Below are positions 21,302 through 32,900 of a stretch of 64,000 nucleotides of DNA, piece by piece. The stretch comes from Lepiota brunneoincarnata (lineage: Eukaryota; Basidiomycota; Agaricomycetes; Agaricales; Agaricaceae): NCBI GenBank assembly GCA_023014365.1, contig JAEBUN010000032.1:248001-312000 (forward strand), read 5' to 3'. The notes below the pieces were generated by a model, which was given only the letters and a program-made list of their open reading frames with translations, was not told the DNA's origin and made no database searches. The position numbers and the translations under genes are program-made. Numbering within the stretch: position 1 is the first letter of the stretch; every line of letters begins with the position of its first letter.

Positions 21302-23628
21302 GTGAGGCACAACCAAGTAATCTATGGGATCCAAAGAAGGGGATGTAGTCAGTATTGGATGAAGGCAGGGACACGTGCCTTCAGCATGGCTCAAAATATC
21401 ATGGTTGGTCCCTCATGGCCTTTATTCCTACTGTATCCGATCACCACCATGCAAGCCATCATGAAGGAAAAGAAGCCCAGAGCAAACTGTCAGTATTCTC
21501 CTGCCGAACGGAAAGTTATCCATAAATACAAGGAAAACTACCGCAAACAAACGACTCCTGAGCACTGAGGGATGATTTTCAGATCACAAATTCTGCCTGA
21601 TATGTTTAACTACTGGACTAACAACAGGGCAAGGGCCATGGCAGCAGATGAGGTAGAACAGCGTGTCAAGGTATGCAGCAATTGCAAGTCACCCTGGCAA
21701 GGATGTTGGATGACAGTTTGACAGGCATTAGGGAAATGGCTGACCAACAACTGGTGTCCATATGCTTCCTGCAAAGCAATAAACCATGGTGCCAAAATAG
21801 ATCGAAACCAAGTGGTGTGGAGGATGGAGAAAGTAGCTGTCAAAGAGGAGATGAAAGCAATTCTAAATGTCACAGAACTCCATCCAGGATCACAGGAATA
21901 CTTTCAAAATCATACTTGGGCCACCAAAAATGTGTATGGACAGATGGATGATGCAGGAAAAGAGGCAATCGAAGAATACATTTGGTCATACAAGACCATC
22001 GGGAATGAGCCAGAACTCAAAAGAAAGTAAGTTGGCAGGATCACCAATCCAGCAGCATGTTCATATTGTGCTCAATGAGGAGGCTGACAAGATATATAAA
22101 TATAGGATAGTGACAGAACATACCAAGCAACGTATGAAAGAATGGTCGAGGAAATGTTGGCTAGATATGGGGGTTGTAACGATGACATTTTTTGCATTTG
22201 CCAGGGGTGATGATGGAGAGATAAGGTTTGGCATGTGAGGCCCAGTTTTCCCAAAGTATGCCTGATACTACTAACTAACACATGATGGCAGTTTTGACGA
22301 GATTGCAGCAACTATGGGTGTGGTGGCAACACCATTCATCAAGACCCACAAGGTGCCTGTGCTGGCATTGGAACAAGAGTTTTTATCATATGTCAAGGGA
22401 CTCCACCAACAAAAGGAATACTTGCTGCCATTGCCACGTGTGCTGCCATTCCTGCTTTCCATGGCCACAAAGGCAACCCCACATTTTGATTGCACCAAAA
22501 ATGGATTTCCAATCGTTTCATTGGGGATCATGCTGAAGAAAATGAAAAAGGAAGAGCTGGAGGAGTTACTGTGTACTTATCTGACTATACACTATGGTAA
22601 GTGTTCAATTTGATCGGCAAATGGAATGGTCATTCATTGTGATTATTTCTTGGGTTGGAAGCATTAGCCTCCAGCAACCAATCTTGCCATGTACCTTTCA
22701 AAACCTTGGCAACCTTGCAGCCAAAGATGATACATTGGAAATTTATTCCAAGGAATTTTCAGTTGTGGGATCCCTGGAACATTCGGAAGCCAGAGATACA
22801 GCACTTCTTTGAACATATCATTGGGCACCAAGCAACCTTTGGTGTTGAGCATGCATTTCATTTCTGTGCTCATCTTCATAATGGAGAATACCTGCCAGTA
22901 GAATATCCTGGAACAATCAAGGCATCAATGGCAAATAATGGCAAACCACCCAAGATCAGCAGCAAGTTGGCAGCAGGAAATCCAAAGGCCTTGACCAATG
23001 TGGCACAAATTGCAATTAACAGTATCATTGGCCAGACCCCACCTGGTGGGATGGTGTCACTGATTGATCACAATGACAATGTATACAATCATCATGGCAA
23101 AACAGCAAAAGCACATGCTGAAGGCCTGGCATCACTACAGGCTAACTTTAGTGATGAACATGTGCCAGAAGCAGTCACCATCCTATCTGACCCCACATTT
23201 CATGGGCCAGCCCAAGTTGCTGGAGAGATGCTGCTCATGCCAGAGCTCAAAGCAGACACAGGCATGATCTTGCTACAGCAGGAATTCATGGATTGATTGG
23301 TGGCAAGTGGATTTGCACCTACATTGCCAAGCAATGGCCCTGCCAAGGGAGATCTGCAATATGCCATGCCTGTATCCTCCATACTCAACCACATCCCAGG
23401 GCTCCCCCCAGGAAGTTCCACAGTGCCAATGAACATGCCAGGACCAACATCAATGGCACAAAATGCTTTGCTGGCACTTACAATTGACCCACTGGTAATG
23501 CCGGTGAATGAACCACATGCAGGTATTTTAATTGTTAACTTATTATCTTTGAACCTCTTTCTAAAAATTGTGCATTCATAGGCCCATCCCAACTACCACA
23601 AGCTCAGCGGAGGAGGCGGAAAAAGTGA
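21302..23628 (+). pseudogene. KDZ-associated companion protein, unknown function
   Basis: Divergent from the transposase. The spliced frame includes YSPAERKVIHKYKENYRK, then ILPDMFNYWTNNRARAMAAD, NNWCPYASCKAINHGAKID, MEKVAVKEEMKAILNVTELH and CWLDMGVVTMTFFAFARGDD. A long exon at 22,655-23,520 ends at an intron (donor at about 23,523, acceptor at about 23,581), and the last exon encodes GPSQLPQAQRRRRKK before TGA at 23,626-23,628. Proteins of this architecture often sit beside KDZ transposases in mushroom genomes; no biochemical function is known to me. A TGA inside the first exon (after TTPEH, at about 21,566) and one at 23,294 interrupt the frame. The start is not determined. Confidence 0.6.
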
Positions 23629-23783
23629 ATTGAGGGGAGAATCAGCCAGTGATGCAAGAACAATGAAATACCCCATCATATTAGGTCAAAATTATAAAAA
23701 AATGTAACATTATGTATAGATCAGATAATGAATGTACAGGGAACAGGGGGTAGAATAGGAGGATTCAATAGTCATCAAGAAGG

Positions 23784-24446
23784 TCAAGGCTTTGCTTGTT
23801 GTGACTCCCACTTATCAGGATTGTCCCCAGATTGCTTACATTTCTTGCCACATGGCATGTTAATGTTTGCTGCCATTGGCAAAGAGGATTCCATAAGCTG
23901 GGGACTATGCCATGGCATATGGGACAATTCAGCAAGAGGGTCACCATTGGGTCCATTGTTCCTCTCACAATCAGCATGCGACTGTGAGCGAGTCTGGGGC
24001 TGGGCCATGACAGAACTTGGGGGCTCTAATAGGGTGACCTCCTGTGTGACATCATCTTGAGAATTGAGGGGCATAGGAGGAATGAGTCACACTCCTGGCA
24101 TAACAACAGCAGAGGCAGGTTGCTGACCAGGAAGGGAGTTGTCAACAGCTTCGGTGGCAATACAATTCAAGTTAACATTTGCCACCTGAGAGGTGTCAGC
24201 AATTGAGACTTGTGAAGTGTCCAACTCAGGATATTCTGAGGAGGTGCCCATGATTGGGAGAGAAAGGTCTGCCAGAGTTGGTGGAGAATGTGCCGGGGTG
24301 TGAGTTTCCAATGTTGCCTGGGATGAGGAGGGGACATATGCAGCAGGGCCGGGAGGCTCTGCCACCAAGGGAGTGGCAAGATTTGGAGGGGGGAGAGTCA
24401 CTGGTATTATCAGACCAGGGGTGGGATCATTTGTGGGGATGGATCC
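23784..24446 (-). pseudogene. Proline/serine-rich KDZ-associated ORF, right end lost
   Basis: A minus-strand frame runs from the family-A LTR border at 24,446 to about 23,784 with a single TGA at about 24,090. It encodes PTPGLIIPVTLPPPNLATPL, then SQDDVTQEVTLLEPPSSV and ADCERNNGPNGDPLAELSHM, a Pro/Ser/Thr-rich protein of unknown function. Its 5' end is lost at the LTR, so its start and promoter are missing. Confidence 0.4.
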
Positions 24447-25079
24447 TGTTATGAATAGTCCAGACCAAGAGGAACAAGAGCAACTATTCGACTTTACAAG
24501 ATGGGTACAGGAGACCACAGATCAGTTGCGAGCCCAGGAATATGAAGACAAAGAAGGGGAGTATTACAACACCATGCAGGACTTGGCAAGAGAAGCGGGA
24601 ATGGAGATAACTCTAGAGGATATTCTAGAATACCCTGAGGACAAAGAAGAAAGCCATGGATCAACCGATCCAACCTCCGATGAGGATGGAAGCACTGAGA
24701 GAATGGAGAGCAAGAATGGAGGAGAATCCATGGAGATAGAATCGGGAGAAGGAAATTATGAGTCAGAGGAAAGCAATGGAACATTGCACAGCAGTGAGAA
24801 CAAGGACACTGACTCATTGTAATATAAATAACAGTAGCATGCCATCAGCTAGGATGCACATCATGGTCAAGACTGTGGACGACCAGTAGAACAGCCCAAC
24901 TACCTATAATGAGTATATAGTGTCTCATAGGTATATAAGGCCTGTACAAGTAGAGATTAAAGCCTTAAGCTTTAATCTTGTTAACAGTGGTCATTAACCC
25001 TCTCTGCCTTAACTTGGCATGTTCCCTCATTATCTCATTGAGCATGATCCACTAAGCTCTGCAAGGCCAACTGTCTCAG
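24447..25079 (+). mobile_element. LTR, family A, 3' end truncated
   Basis: A plus-strand copy of the LTR at 12,438 starts TGTTATGAATAG and is complete to about GGCCAACTGTCTCAG. It stops at 25,079, where the family-B LTR of gypsy copy 1 begins. About 60 bases of the LTR end are missing, so no target duplication can be seen. It includes the TATA-like GGTATATAAGGCC (about 24,932) and the hairpin. Confidence 0.85.
24451..24822 (+). CDS. Acidic LTR-A ORF, third copy
   Basis: This frame is homologous to the 122-residue ORF at 12,763-13,131. It starts MNSPDQEEQEQLFDFTRWVQ, is about 123 residues long, acidic, and ends with Ser/Asp/Glu. It has stayed open although the copy differs by many substitutions, which is mild evidence that the frame was once selected. 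Function unknown. Confidence 0.45.
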   Translation: MNSPDQEEQEQLFDFTRWVQETTDQLRAQEYEDKEGEYYNTMQDLAREAGMEITLEDILEYPEDKEESHGSTDPTSDEDGSTERMESKNGGESMEIESGEGNYESEESNGTLHSSENKDTDSL

Positions 25080-26314
25080 TGATACACCAATTTCACGCCT
25101 ATACATGAATTCCGTACTCCAGAACAATTCTCTACATAAAATCATTGGCTATATCATTAAAGAACTCTATAGAGGATTGGTACTATATCCCGTAGTAGCC
25201 AGTTTGACCAAATTACGGATACTCGAGCCTTGGACATGTTCAAACCAGTTCATTATCACTAAGCTTAGTGAACCAAGCTATCAGAACGCTCTCCGGAGGG
25301 ATTCAGGACTCTACATAGCCTATTGAGTATACCCCGGTCACATCAAGGGACCTTACGAGCAGTTTTCTGATGAACCCGAATGCGTTTGAACATAAAAGAA
25401 TATACCTAGCAGCTGTCGCAGGTGTATTATGTCTATAGCGAGTTCAATAATGATGACCGGACCACGGAACAGAATGTCCAATGTTCGGGAGGCAATACCC
25501 GATGCCCAAAACCCTAGAAATATCAAAGACTCCTAATTAACAAGTGCTTTGTGGGTCCCGGCACTTTGGCATACTGCTTAACTGAGATTAATTACAATGG
25601 ATCAAGGGATTGTCCATCCACTATACATTCCAATCATAATTGATCCGGAAACTTAACGTGCTTGTGTGGACGCAGAATAATGCAGACAAGCACAGAACAC
25701 GTCTGGCTGGATTGCCATTCATTAATCAGAGAAAAACCCATAACCCAGGGTGAGGTAGAAATGCTGCCAAACCTTCCAAAATGTTCTACAGTGCCTGTAA
25801 CAATTAAGCTTATTGTTTTCTATTTCATATTTACTATCTCTCGTATGTATCTAAACAATATAAATACGGTCACACTTGTTTGTGGAGAAGCAAGAGGTCT
25901 CACCCCCACTTCCACACGCAAGTCTGCAAGCCGTGATCAAGAACGGTTTCAGAGGGCTATTTAGTGTGCATTGTTAAGTGTGATTTCTTCGGTCATTGAC
26001 CAACCCAGAGACAGAGACAGAGACCAGAGTTCAGAGACCAGAGACCAGAGACCAGAGACCCTGCGCTTTGAATTGACAGGGATTGTCCTTTCATTGTTGC
26101 ACCATACGGCTAAGATAACTTCAATGGCTGTTTGTTAACCTCTAAAAACACTACTCTCTTGAATTTCGCTGTCAGAATGCACCCCCAGAACACCCTAAAA
26201 GACAAAACTGTTCATTATCTATCTCATTCCACTTGTATTAGCTTAAGCTTATCGAATTGTGGCTAAGCTTAGCCACTATCTATATTAAAACCTACGAAAG
26301 TTTCTACCTTTTCA
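25080..26314 (+). repeat. 5' LTR of gypsy copy 1
   Basis: It begins TGATACACCAATTTCACGCC and ends TTTCTACCTTTTCA, followed two bases later by the primer-binding site. It carries TAAGCTTA at about 25,259, 25,805, 26,244 and 26,265. The conserved LTR ORF ends early (25,324-25,326) at a TGA that is CGA in other copies. Confidence 0.9.
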
Positions 26315-26316
26315 TC

Positions 26317-26333
26317 TGGAGCCCACTGCGAGG
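26317..26333 (+). promoter_or_regulatory. Primer-binding site of family B
   Basis: TGGAGCCCACTGCGAGG starts two bases after the 5' LTR and begins with the TGG expected to pair with a tRNA CCA end. The same site follows the LTR of copy 2 at 41,849. I do not identify the tRNA. Confidence 0.7.
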
Positions 26334-26916
26334 GGGGTTTTCAGTTGAATTTCACAAGACAAACACCAAAAGACTTAGACACTGGCCTGCCTTTCACCTG
26401 CAAAGCAGAAAAAGGTTCAAGCAAAGACCGTAAAGTCACCCAAAACGTCCTTCGAGAGCAGTCTCAGGAAGGTCGACCCCCCAAAATAGAGAACTACTCA
26501 GAATTCCAATCGTCCAGAAGGTTCTGAAGGCCTCATCACCACTAGTACCTCTCAAAAGCAAAAAGATCCCATTACCTCTTTAGCTGCGAACACAGCGAGT
26601 GGTTCAGCAGTTGCAGTATTGAGAGAAGCCGTACTGCCAATCTCTACTGCTCCCAGAATTACTATAAGGCTGCCAGCCTCAGCTTGCAACATAGCGCATA
26701 TACTGCACACCAAAAATCAGGATGGTCAGACCGTTCCTACGCTAAGCTTAGCATTACCAAATCAAAACTTGTTTCATACGAACCCTCCTGGTGCCTCTAT
26801 GGTACCAGAAATATCACAGTCAACTCCGACTGTACAGACAAACCAAAATACACCGTCGATGATGACTACAGCTAGAAAAATGGGACATGAGCGTATGCCA
26901 ATTCCCTTTAGCAATA

Positions 26917-28522
26917 CAGTGACCCACAAAACCATTCCAATGTTTTGTACTTTTGACTTAAAGTAGTAATAGCTCAGTAAATAAAATAGCTAAATTTGTG
27001 AATATATTTATAAACATAGCCAAATATGTCATATCTGACCCTGCAAAGTCGCGTTATGTAATACTTCTAAATGAGGCAATTATGAATTTTGTAATCATTT
27101 TAAGTCATTGGAACAGTTTTGTCAATAGTAATTTTTAATACTAATCCAAGCAATCACATGACTCCGTTGATTGTGAATCAACAAGATCATGTGACCACGT
27201 GTCTTTGACATATAAATAGATGTGCTGACAGCCATGTCCCATCATTCTCAACCCCCCTACCTACCATGAAGCCATTATCTTCTACTCTAAAGCAAACCAT
27301 CCTCTCTTTGCTAAATTCTCATCATTCCTATACTAAAATTGAGGCAATTACTGGTGTTGGGCGCAGTACCATATCCAGGCTAGCCTCTAAAAATTGTTCC
27401 AGCCTTACTAAATCACTTGGAGGATGTCCTTCAAAACTCTCTACCACTAATATTCAGCATGCTATCCATCTTATCTCTGCTGGCAAGGCTGAAACTGCTG
27501 TAGATATAGCCAAATCTCTTGCTCCCATCATTGGGACATCAGTCTCTTCACAGACTGTAGCGAGGCATCTCAAACAGGCAGGAATGAAGGCTGTATTCAA
27601 GCAACAAAAGCCTTTACTCTCTGACAAGCATAGGAGAGCTAGACTGAATTTTGCTCTGACACACCAGCATTGGACTGTGGAGGATTGGAAGCTGGTTGGA
27701 TAGTCTGATGAGACCAAAATTAATCGTTTGGGGTCAGATGGGAGGAAGTGGGGATGGAAAAAGAAGGGAGAGGGGCTTAGTGAAAGATTGGTCAAGGGAA
27801 CTCTGAAGTATGGAGGAGGATCAGTGATGGTTTGGGGCTGTATGCTGTGGGATGGCCCAGGCTATGCAGTGAGGATTGATGGAAGGATGGATGCAGAGTT
27901 GTTTGTGCAAATTTTGGAGGAAGATTTGAAGAAGAGTCTCCGGTGGTACAAGCTTAAACCCCGAGATATTATCTTTCAGCAAGATAATGACCCCAAACAC
28001 AAGAGTACACTGGCCAAAGAATGGTTTCAAAAAAATCATTTTAGGCTCCTAACCTGGCCAGCACAGTCACCTGACCTCAATCCCATTGAACACTTATGGG
28101 AATATGTGAAGAGAAAGTTGGGAGAGTATGAATCTCCTCCCAAGGGTATGGAGGAGTTGTGGCAGAGGGTAGAAAAGGAGTGGGATGCTATTCCAGCTTC
28201 TGAGTGTCAGAAGTTAATTGAAAGTATGCCTAGAAGAGTAGCAGCTGTACTCAAAGCCAGGGGGGGCTACTCTAAGTACTAGAAATAATAGGATAGCCTA
28301 GTATAATATGTCATTGACAAAACTGTTCCAATGACTTAAAATGATTACAAAATTCATAATTGCCTAATTTGGAAGTATTACATGACGCAACTTTGCAGAG
28401 TCAGATATGACATATTTGGCTATGTTTATAAATATATTCACAAATATGGCTATTTTATTTACTGAGCTATTACTACTTTAAGTCAAAAGTACAAAACATT
28501 GGAACGGTTTTGTGGGTCACTG
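26917..28522 (+). mobile_element. Tc1/mariner DNA transposon (DD34E) inserted in gag
   Basis: A 1,606-base element is bounded by CAGTGACCC and GGGTCACTG and flanked by the TA duplication (26,915-26,916 and 28,523-28,524). The empty site is preserved in gypsy copy 2, which reads AGCAATAATGCTCCC. The terminal inverted repeats are about 210 bases each (26,917-27,126 and 28,313-28,522) and nearly complementary. It carries one transposase gene. Insertion is later than that of gypsy copy 1. Confidence 0.95.
27266..28282 (+). pseudogene. Tc1/mariner transposase with one in-frame stop
   Basis: The frame from ATG 27,266 to TAG 28,280-28,282 is 339 codons with a single interruption, TAG at 27,701-27,703. 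The N-terminal helix-turn-helix part includes YTKIEAITGVGRSTISRLAS. The catalytic triad is D in SDETKINRFG just after the stop, D in FQQDNDPKHKSTLA, and E in SPDLNPIEHLWEYVKRKLG, with 34 residues between the last two (DD34E). Length and motifs are standard for Tc1 transposases. With one stop it is inactive here unless read through, but the rest is well preserved, so this copy is young. Confidence 0.9.
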
Positions 28523-29916
28523 TAATGCTCCCAGATGGGATGCATCAAAACCACAGACATTGAGAAATTATCTCTGGATACTGGAATGTCTCTTCACAAT
28601 AATGAAGACGATGGATGAGGCAGAAAGAATAAATTGGGCAGTGTTGTATGTGGACCAGGATATCCATGAGAGTGGATGAGTTTTGCGGAGTTCCTAGCAG
28701 GAAGCTGGACAGGCTTCGTAGAGAGATTAAAGAAAGAGTACCCCAAGACTGTGGCAGCTGAGCAGGGTTCAGTGCGATGCGTGAGGGAACTCTGCACAGA
28801 GAGTAGAGGCATTGCGATGAATGAGGAGCATAAAGTCTTGGACTTTAAAAGGCGATTCATTCTCAAAGCAGAGAAGTGTCTGAAGTCGCCAGCGGTAGTC
28901 TTGAACTGAGAACTAGTTGAGTTATTTACGAGCGCACTGGACTTGGTGTTCCAGGATGTACTCAATGCGAGATTAGCAATCACCGGGGCGTGTAGAACCA
29001 CAAGCAATGGGTCAGCACTGACTGTGAAGGATTTACACGAAGAGGACCCCTATGATTGGAGGATTGCTGTGGATAAAGCTGTCGAAATTTTGATTGGCAA
29101 AACACTTATGCGATCCCTTCATCAGGATTTGAGGCTGGTAAACTTGGCATCGATGAGCCATCCACCCGCGACGTCCGGAACAGGGACTTATGACCCAGTA
29201 GTAAAGCGAGAGCTGCAAAGCTTAAAGCAGAAATTTCAGGATGAAGTCTCGCAGATGGCAGGTGGCCTCACTGAGCTTAAGGACCTCATGAATATCCAGG
29301 GGCATACCTTAAAATCATACTTAGAGAGCTTGGCAAAAGATGGCCATAATCATGCTGGTTATAATCACACTCAGAGGAATACCAGAAGTGGGTCGGCAGG
29401 GTCGCTTTCCAACCGCAAGTGTTTCTACTGCTGGTTATTAGGGCATAGTTGGTTATTCTGCCCAGACATGGAGGCGGATAAACAAGCTGGCTGAATTAGA
29501 GTCAAAGGGAACAAAATATATATGGGAGATGGCTCGAGTATCCCTCGAGGAGAAGGGCCTATTAAAGAGAAAGTGGCAAAGTACTATGCAACAAAGGGAC
29601 AACTCTTTGTTCAGATACCAGAACTGCTGGAGGTTGAGCCTGAGTTACCACAAGTGCCAACATCAGTGGTGTTTGCACAGAGAAGCATTCCTGAGGTCAG
29701 AAAACCAAAGGTCACCAGCAGAAGAAGAAGTCCGCCATCTGAAGCAGCGCATGGAAATGTTGGAGACAGCTGCCATCCATGCCAGGAGTGCCCCAAAGGT
29801 TAAGCTTATGACCAGGAAGGAGGATAACGTCGAAATACAGTCTTGGTACGCCCTTGGCAAGCCAGTATTTGAACACCAGAAGTGGCGTGAAGACTTGGAA
29901 CTTGGAGTCGGGTTTC

Positions 29917-32900
29917 TAAAGGGTTTGAGGAAGGAGCTGACTCTGAAGAAGAAGGTTGCCTTCGCCAGAGGACAGACTCCTGAGGACGCGTTGGATTCCT
30001 GAGCGATCAGAAGAATCAGAAAATGAGGAAATAGGGCAGACAATGGAGAAACCAATGCGTGCCGCAGCAGGAGAATTACCATATAGAAATGTGAAACCAC
30101 TGCACCTGGTTGTTGAGGTACTACCACTGCCTGTCAGAAGGATGGAACCATCCAAGAAGGAGCCTGCATATAAGCACCAGGCCCTTATAGAGAGGAATGT
30201 CAATGTTGAGGAAGTACTCAGCAGGGTATTGAAGTGAGAAGCCTCAGTATCGCATGGAGAACTCTTGGCATTATCACCAATATACAGGAATGCTTATAGA
30301 GAGCGCATTATGAGAAAACGGGTACCCACAAGTCAAAGCTTAATAGCAGGAGTAGGGCCTGGGGAATGATGATACAGAAGATATAGAGATTAATAGTGGG
30401 CCAGTACAAGTCATGATAATGGAGCTAGCAGATGGTCCTCAGAAGTATGATACGGTGCTCCGAGAAGGCTTGGCAACCCAAGCCTGGGTAGCTCAGGATC
30501 CAATCATGCAGTACTTGGAGTCACTGCCCCTGAAGAGACAGGGGATGGCAAGTGTTTATTGCGAAAGAATGCAAGCCGTTGAGAGTAGTTCCAACTCTGA
30601 TAAATGGGATTTGGCAGGAAGAGGCCTTGCTAGATAGCAGGGTCACAGATCGTCTCCATGAGTCAGGAAGCGGCGATTGCATGTCAAGTTTCTTGGGACC
30701 CAGATACTACTGATAAATTTGCAGAGTGCAATGGGCAGGTTGAAAAGACTTGTGGATTGGCAAAGAACATAGGCTTTACCTGCGGGGGAGTCACAATCTA
30801 TTTGCAAGTTCACATCGTTCGTAACCCTGCGTATCGAGTACTCCTGGGACGACCCTTTGATGTAATGACTGGCTAGCGAAGTCAGGAATAGTGCCAGTGG
30901 CGAGCAAACCTTGGTTATTACGGACCCAAATACCAGAGAAAGGGCTGTGTTACCAACTTATGCTCAAGGAGAGTGTAATCCTCCTAAGCTTAGGGAAAAC
31001 AGTCAAAATTTTCAAGAAACCTCAATGAGTTGACTGAGGGACAAGGAGAGGTGGCTTGTATAATAGACTATGATGATGAGAAGGGCCCTGTCATCGCACA
31101 AACACTAAGCTTAGCAAAAGGAAGCTTCTCAGAGGCCAAGCTACAGCTAATGTTCATTGACCAGAGTCATATGTGATGAGGACTGCCCACAGGAAGATAA
31201 AGCAACAGCATTATTGTGCCTAGGGTGCATCGCCAACGCACAGGATACGGAGGGTCAGGGAATAACTGTCTTTGAAACTGAAGGGGATGATGAAGATACT
31301 GTACAATGCCTGGCTGGTAAGAAATATAAACCAGTCACTTTAAAAGTGAGGCCAGTGTTAGGTGATTTACCAGAGAAATTCAGGATAAAACAAGAAATAA
31401 AAGGGGATCCACTGGCAGGAATGCCTAAGCTTAGCATGCATCCTGCCAGAGTTTGCCCCGACAGGCAGATATACAGAGGAGCATAAGCTTAAGCTGGACG
31501 AAGCCCATGCAGGGGATTTCTTGTGGCCAGAAGAGAGAAAGCTGATGCACCAGGTCATGATGCTTCAAGAAAGGGCACTTGCATGGACAGATGAGGAGAG
31601 GGGATGTTTTAGGAGAAGACTTCTTCCTGCCGATCGAGATACTGATGGTAGAACATACTCTGTGGGTTGAGAAGCCCATTCCAATTCCACCAGCGATCTG
31701 TGATGAAGTTTGTGCTATTATAAAGAGAAAGATTAGTGCTGGTGTATACGAGCCGTCAAACTCATCCTATAGATCCAGATGGTTCTGTGTGGTGAAGAAA
31801 GATGGGAAAAGTTTGAGACTGGTACACAGCTTGGAACCGCTGAACAGAGTGATGATAGCGCATTCAGGACTGCCGCCAGCAACGGAAGATTTGGCAATGC
31901 ACTTCGCAGGCAGAGCTTGTGGAGGCATTCTGGACCTATATGTTGGCTATGACGAAGCGACTGTTAGCTGAGTCGTCTCGGGACTTAACAACTGTTCCAG
32001 ACGCCTTTTGGAGCGCTACGCTTAGTGACGTTACCCATGGGATGGACCAATTCAGTGCCTATATTTCATGAGGATGTAACAGCGATCCTAGCCAGTGAGA
32101 TACCAGAATACATGATGCCGTACATAGATGATGTACCTATCAGAGGACCCAAAACTAGATATGAGCTGCCAGATGGCACAGAAGAGATGCTGAAAGAAAA
32201 CCCAGGGATTCCAATGATTTGTATGGGAACACATGCAGACGGTCAATAGGATTCTACAGAGGATGAAATACGTAGGAGGAACCTTCTCTGGGCCCAAGAC
32301 GACTATCTGCACTGATGAAATCACCATAGTGGGTTTTGAATGCTCTTATAAAGGACGGTTGCCTGCCACAGACACCATTGGGAAGATATTAAGATGGGGG
32401 GATTGCGAGAATGTCTCCGAGCTAAGGGGTTTTCTAAGAACAGCTACGTGCTGCAGGAATCATATCCTGAAGTTCATAGCCATTGCTGCACCTCTATACA
32501 AAAAGCTTAAGAAAGGGCAAGAGTTTGAATGGGGAGAAAATGAATGGAAAGCGCAGCAGGAGCTGAAAGATGCGATTCAACGCTGTTTCCCAACCAGGAA
32601 CCCTAAATTCCCAAGTAAACAACCCATAGTAGTAGCCGTGGATACCTCATGGAGGGCGGTGGGATACTACATATATCAGCAAGCTGGAGAAGACACTAAG
32701 CTTATACATTATGTGAAGTTTGGGTCAATATTATTGGATGAAAGACAGCAGAGATACTCTCAGCCCAAGCGAGAGCTATGCGGCTTAAGAATGGTGCTGG
32801 AACAAGAGAAATATTTACTGTGGGGATCAAGAAACTTAGTGGTGGAAACAGATGTGAAGTTTCTCTTTGGGATGTTAAACAACCCAGGAAAGCTCCCAAA

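Larger units (their letters stand above)
12302..24446. mobile_element. Decayed KDZ (Kyakuja-Dileera-Zisupton) DNA transposon
   Basis: The block between the truncated carboxylase gene and the family-A LTR at 24,447 carries a minus-strand KDZ transposase, a plus-strand companion gene of the type found next to KDZ transposases in basidiomycetes, and two more minus-strand low-complexity genes. Two later LTR insertions interrupt it: 12,438-13,135 and 14,812-16,110. The right end is lost at 24,447, so terminal repeats and target duplication cannot be checked. The block is poor in CpG and rich in the word TGGCA and its complement. The left limit is set at the point where the AHS2 reading frame stops making sense. 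The part from 13,141 to about 13,840 has no gene I can see. Confidence 0.75.
26345..29919 (+). pseudogene. gag: gag of gypsy copy 1, disrupted
   Basis: Gag is the capsid and nucleocapsid precursor. The N-terminal part (26,620-26,916) ends MGHERMPIPFSN, where the mariner element is inserted. It resumes after 28,524 with APRWDASKPQTLRNYLW, then MSFAEFLAGSWTGFVERLKK. The nucleocapsid zinc knuckle KCFYCWLLGHSWLFCPD (about 29,418-29,468) has the C-X2-C-X4-H-X4-C pattern. A basic/coiled segment precedes the GGGTTTC-TAA at 29,910-29,919 that ends the gag frame in the other copies. Frameshifts near 28,660 and 29,490 and a deletion of about 50 bases near 29,845 break this copy. Confidence 0.8.

Noticed and set aside
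13141..24446. A TET/JBP dioxygenase gene carried by the KDZ element, as known for some basidiomycete KDZ elements.
   Set aside because: I looked for an HxD and downstream His/Arg pattern in the companion genes and found no convincing match.
12438..25079. The two inverted family-A LTRs look like giant terminal inverted repeats of the KDZ element.
   Set aside because: The left one has its own 5-base target duplication (GCTGG) and KDZ-like sequence lies on both sides of it; a third copy sits in gypsy copy 2. They are independent LTR insertions.
27701..27703. Programmed readthrough of the mariner TAG codon.
   Set aside because: A single stop in one copy next to the catalytic motif is more simply a null mutation; nothing around it suggests readthrough.
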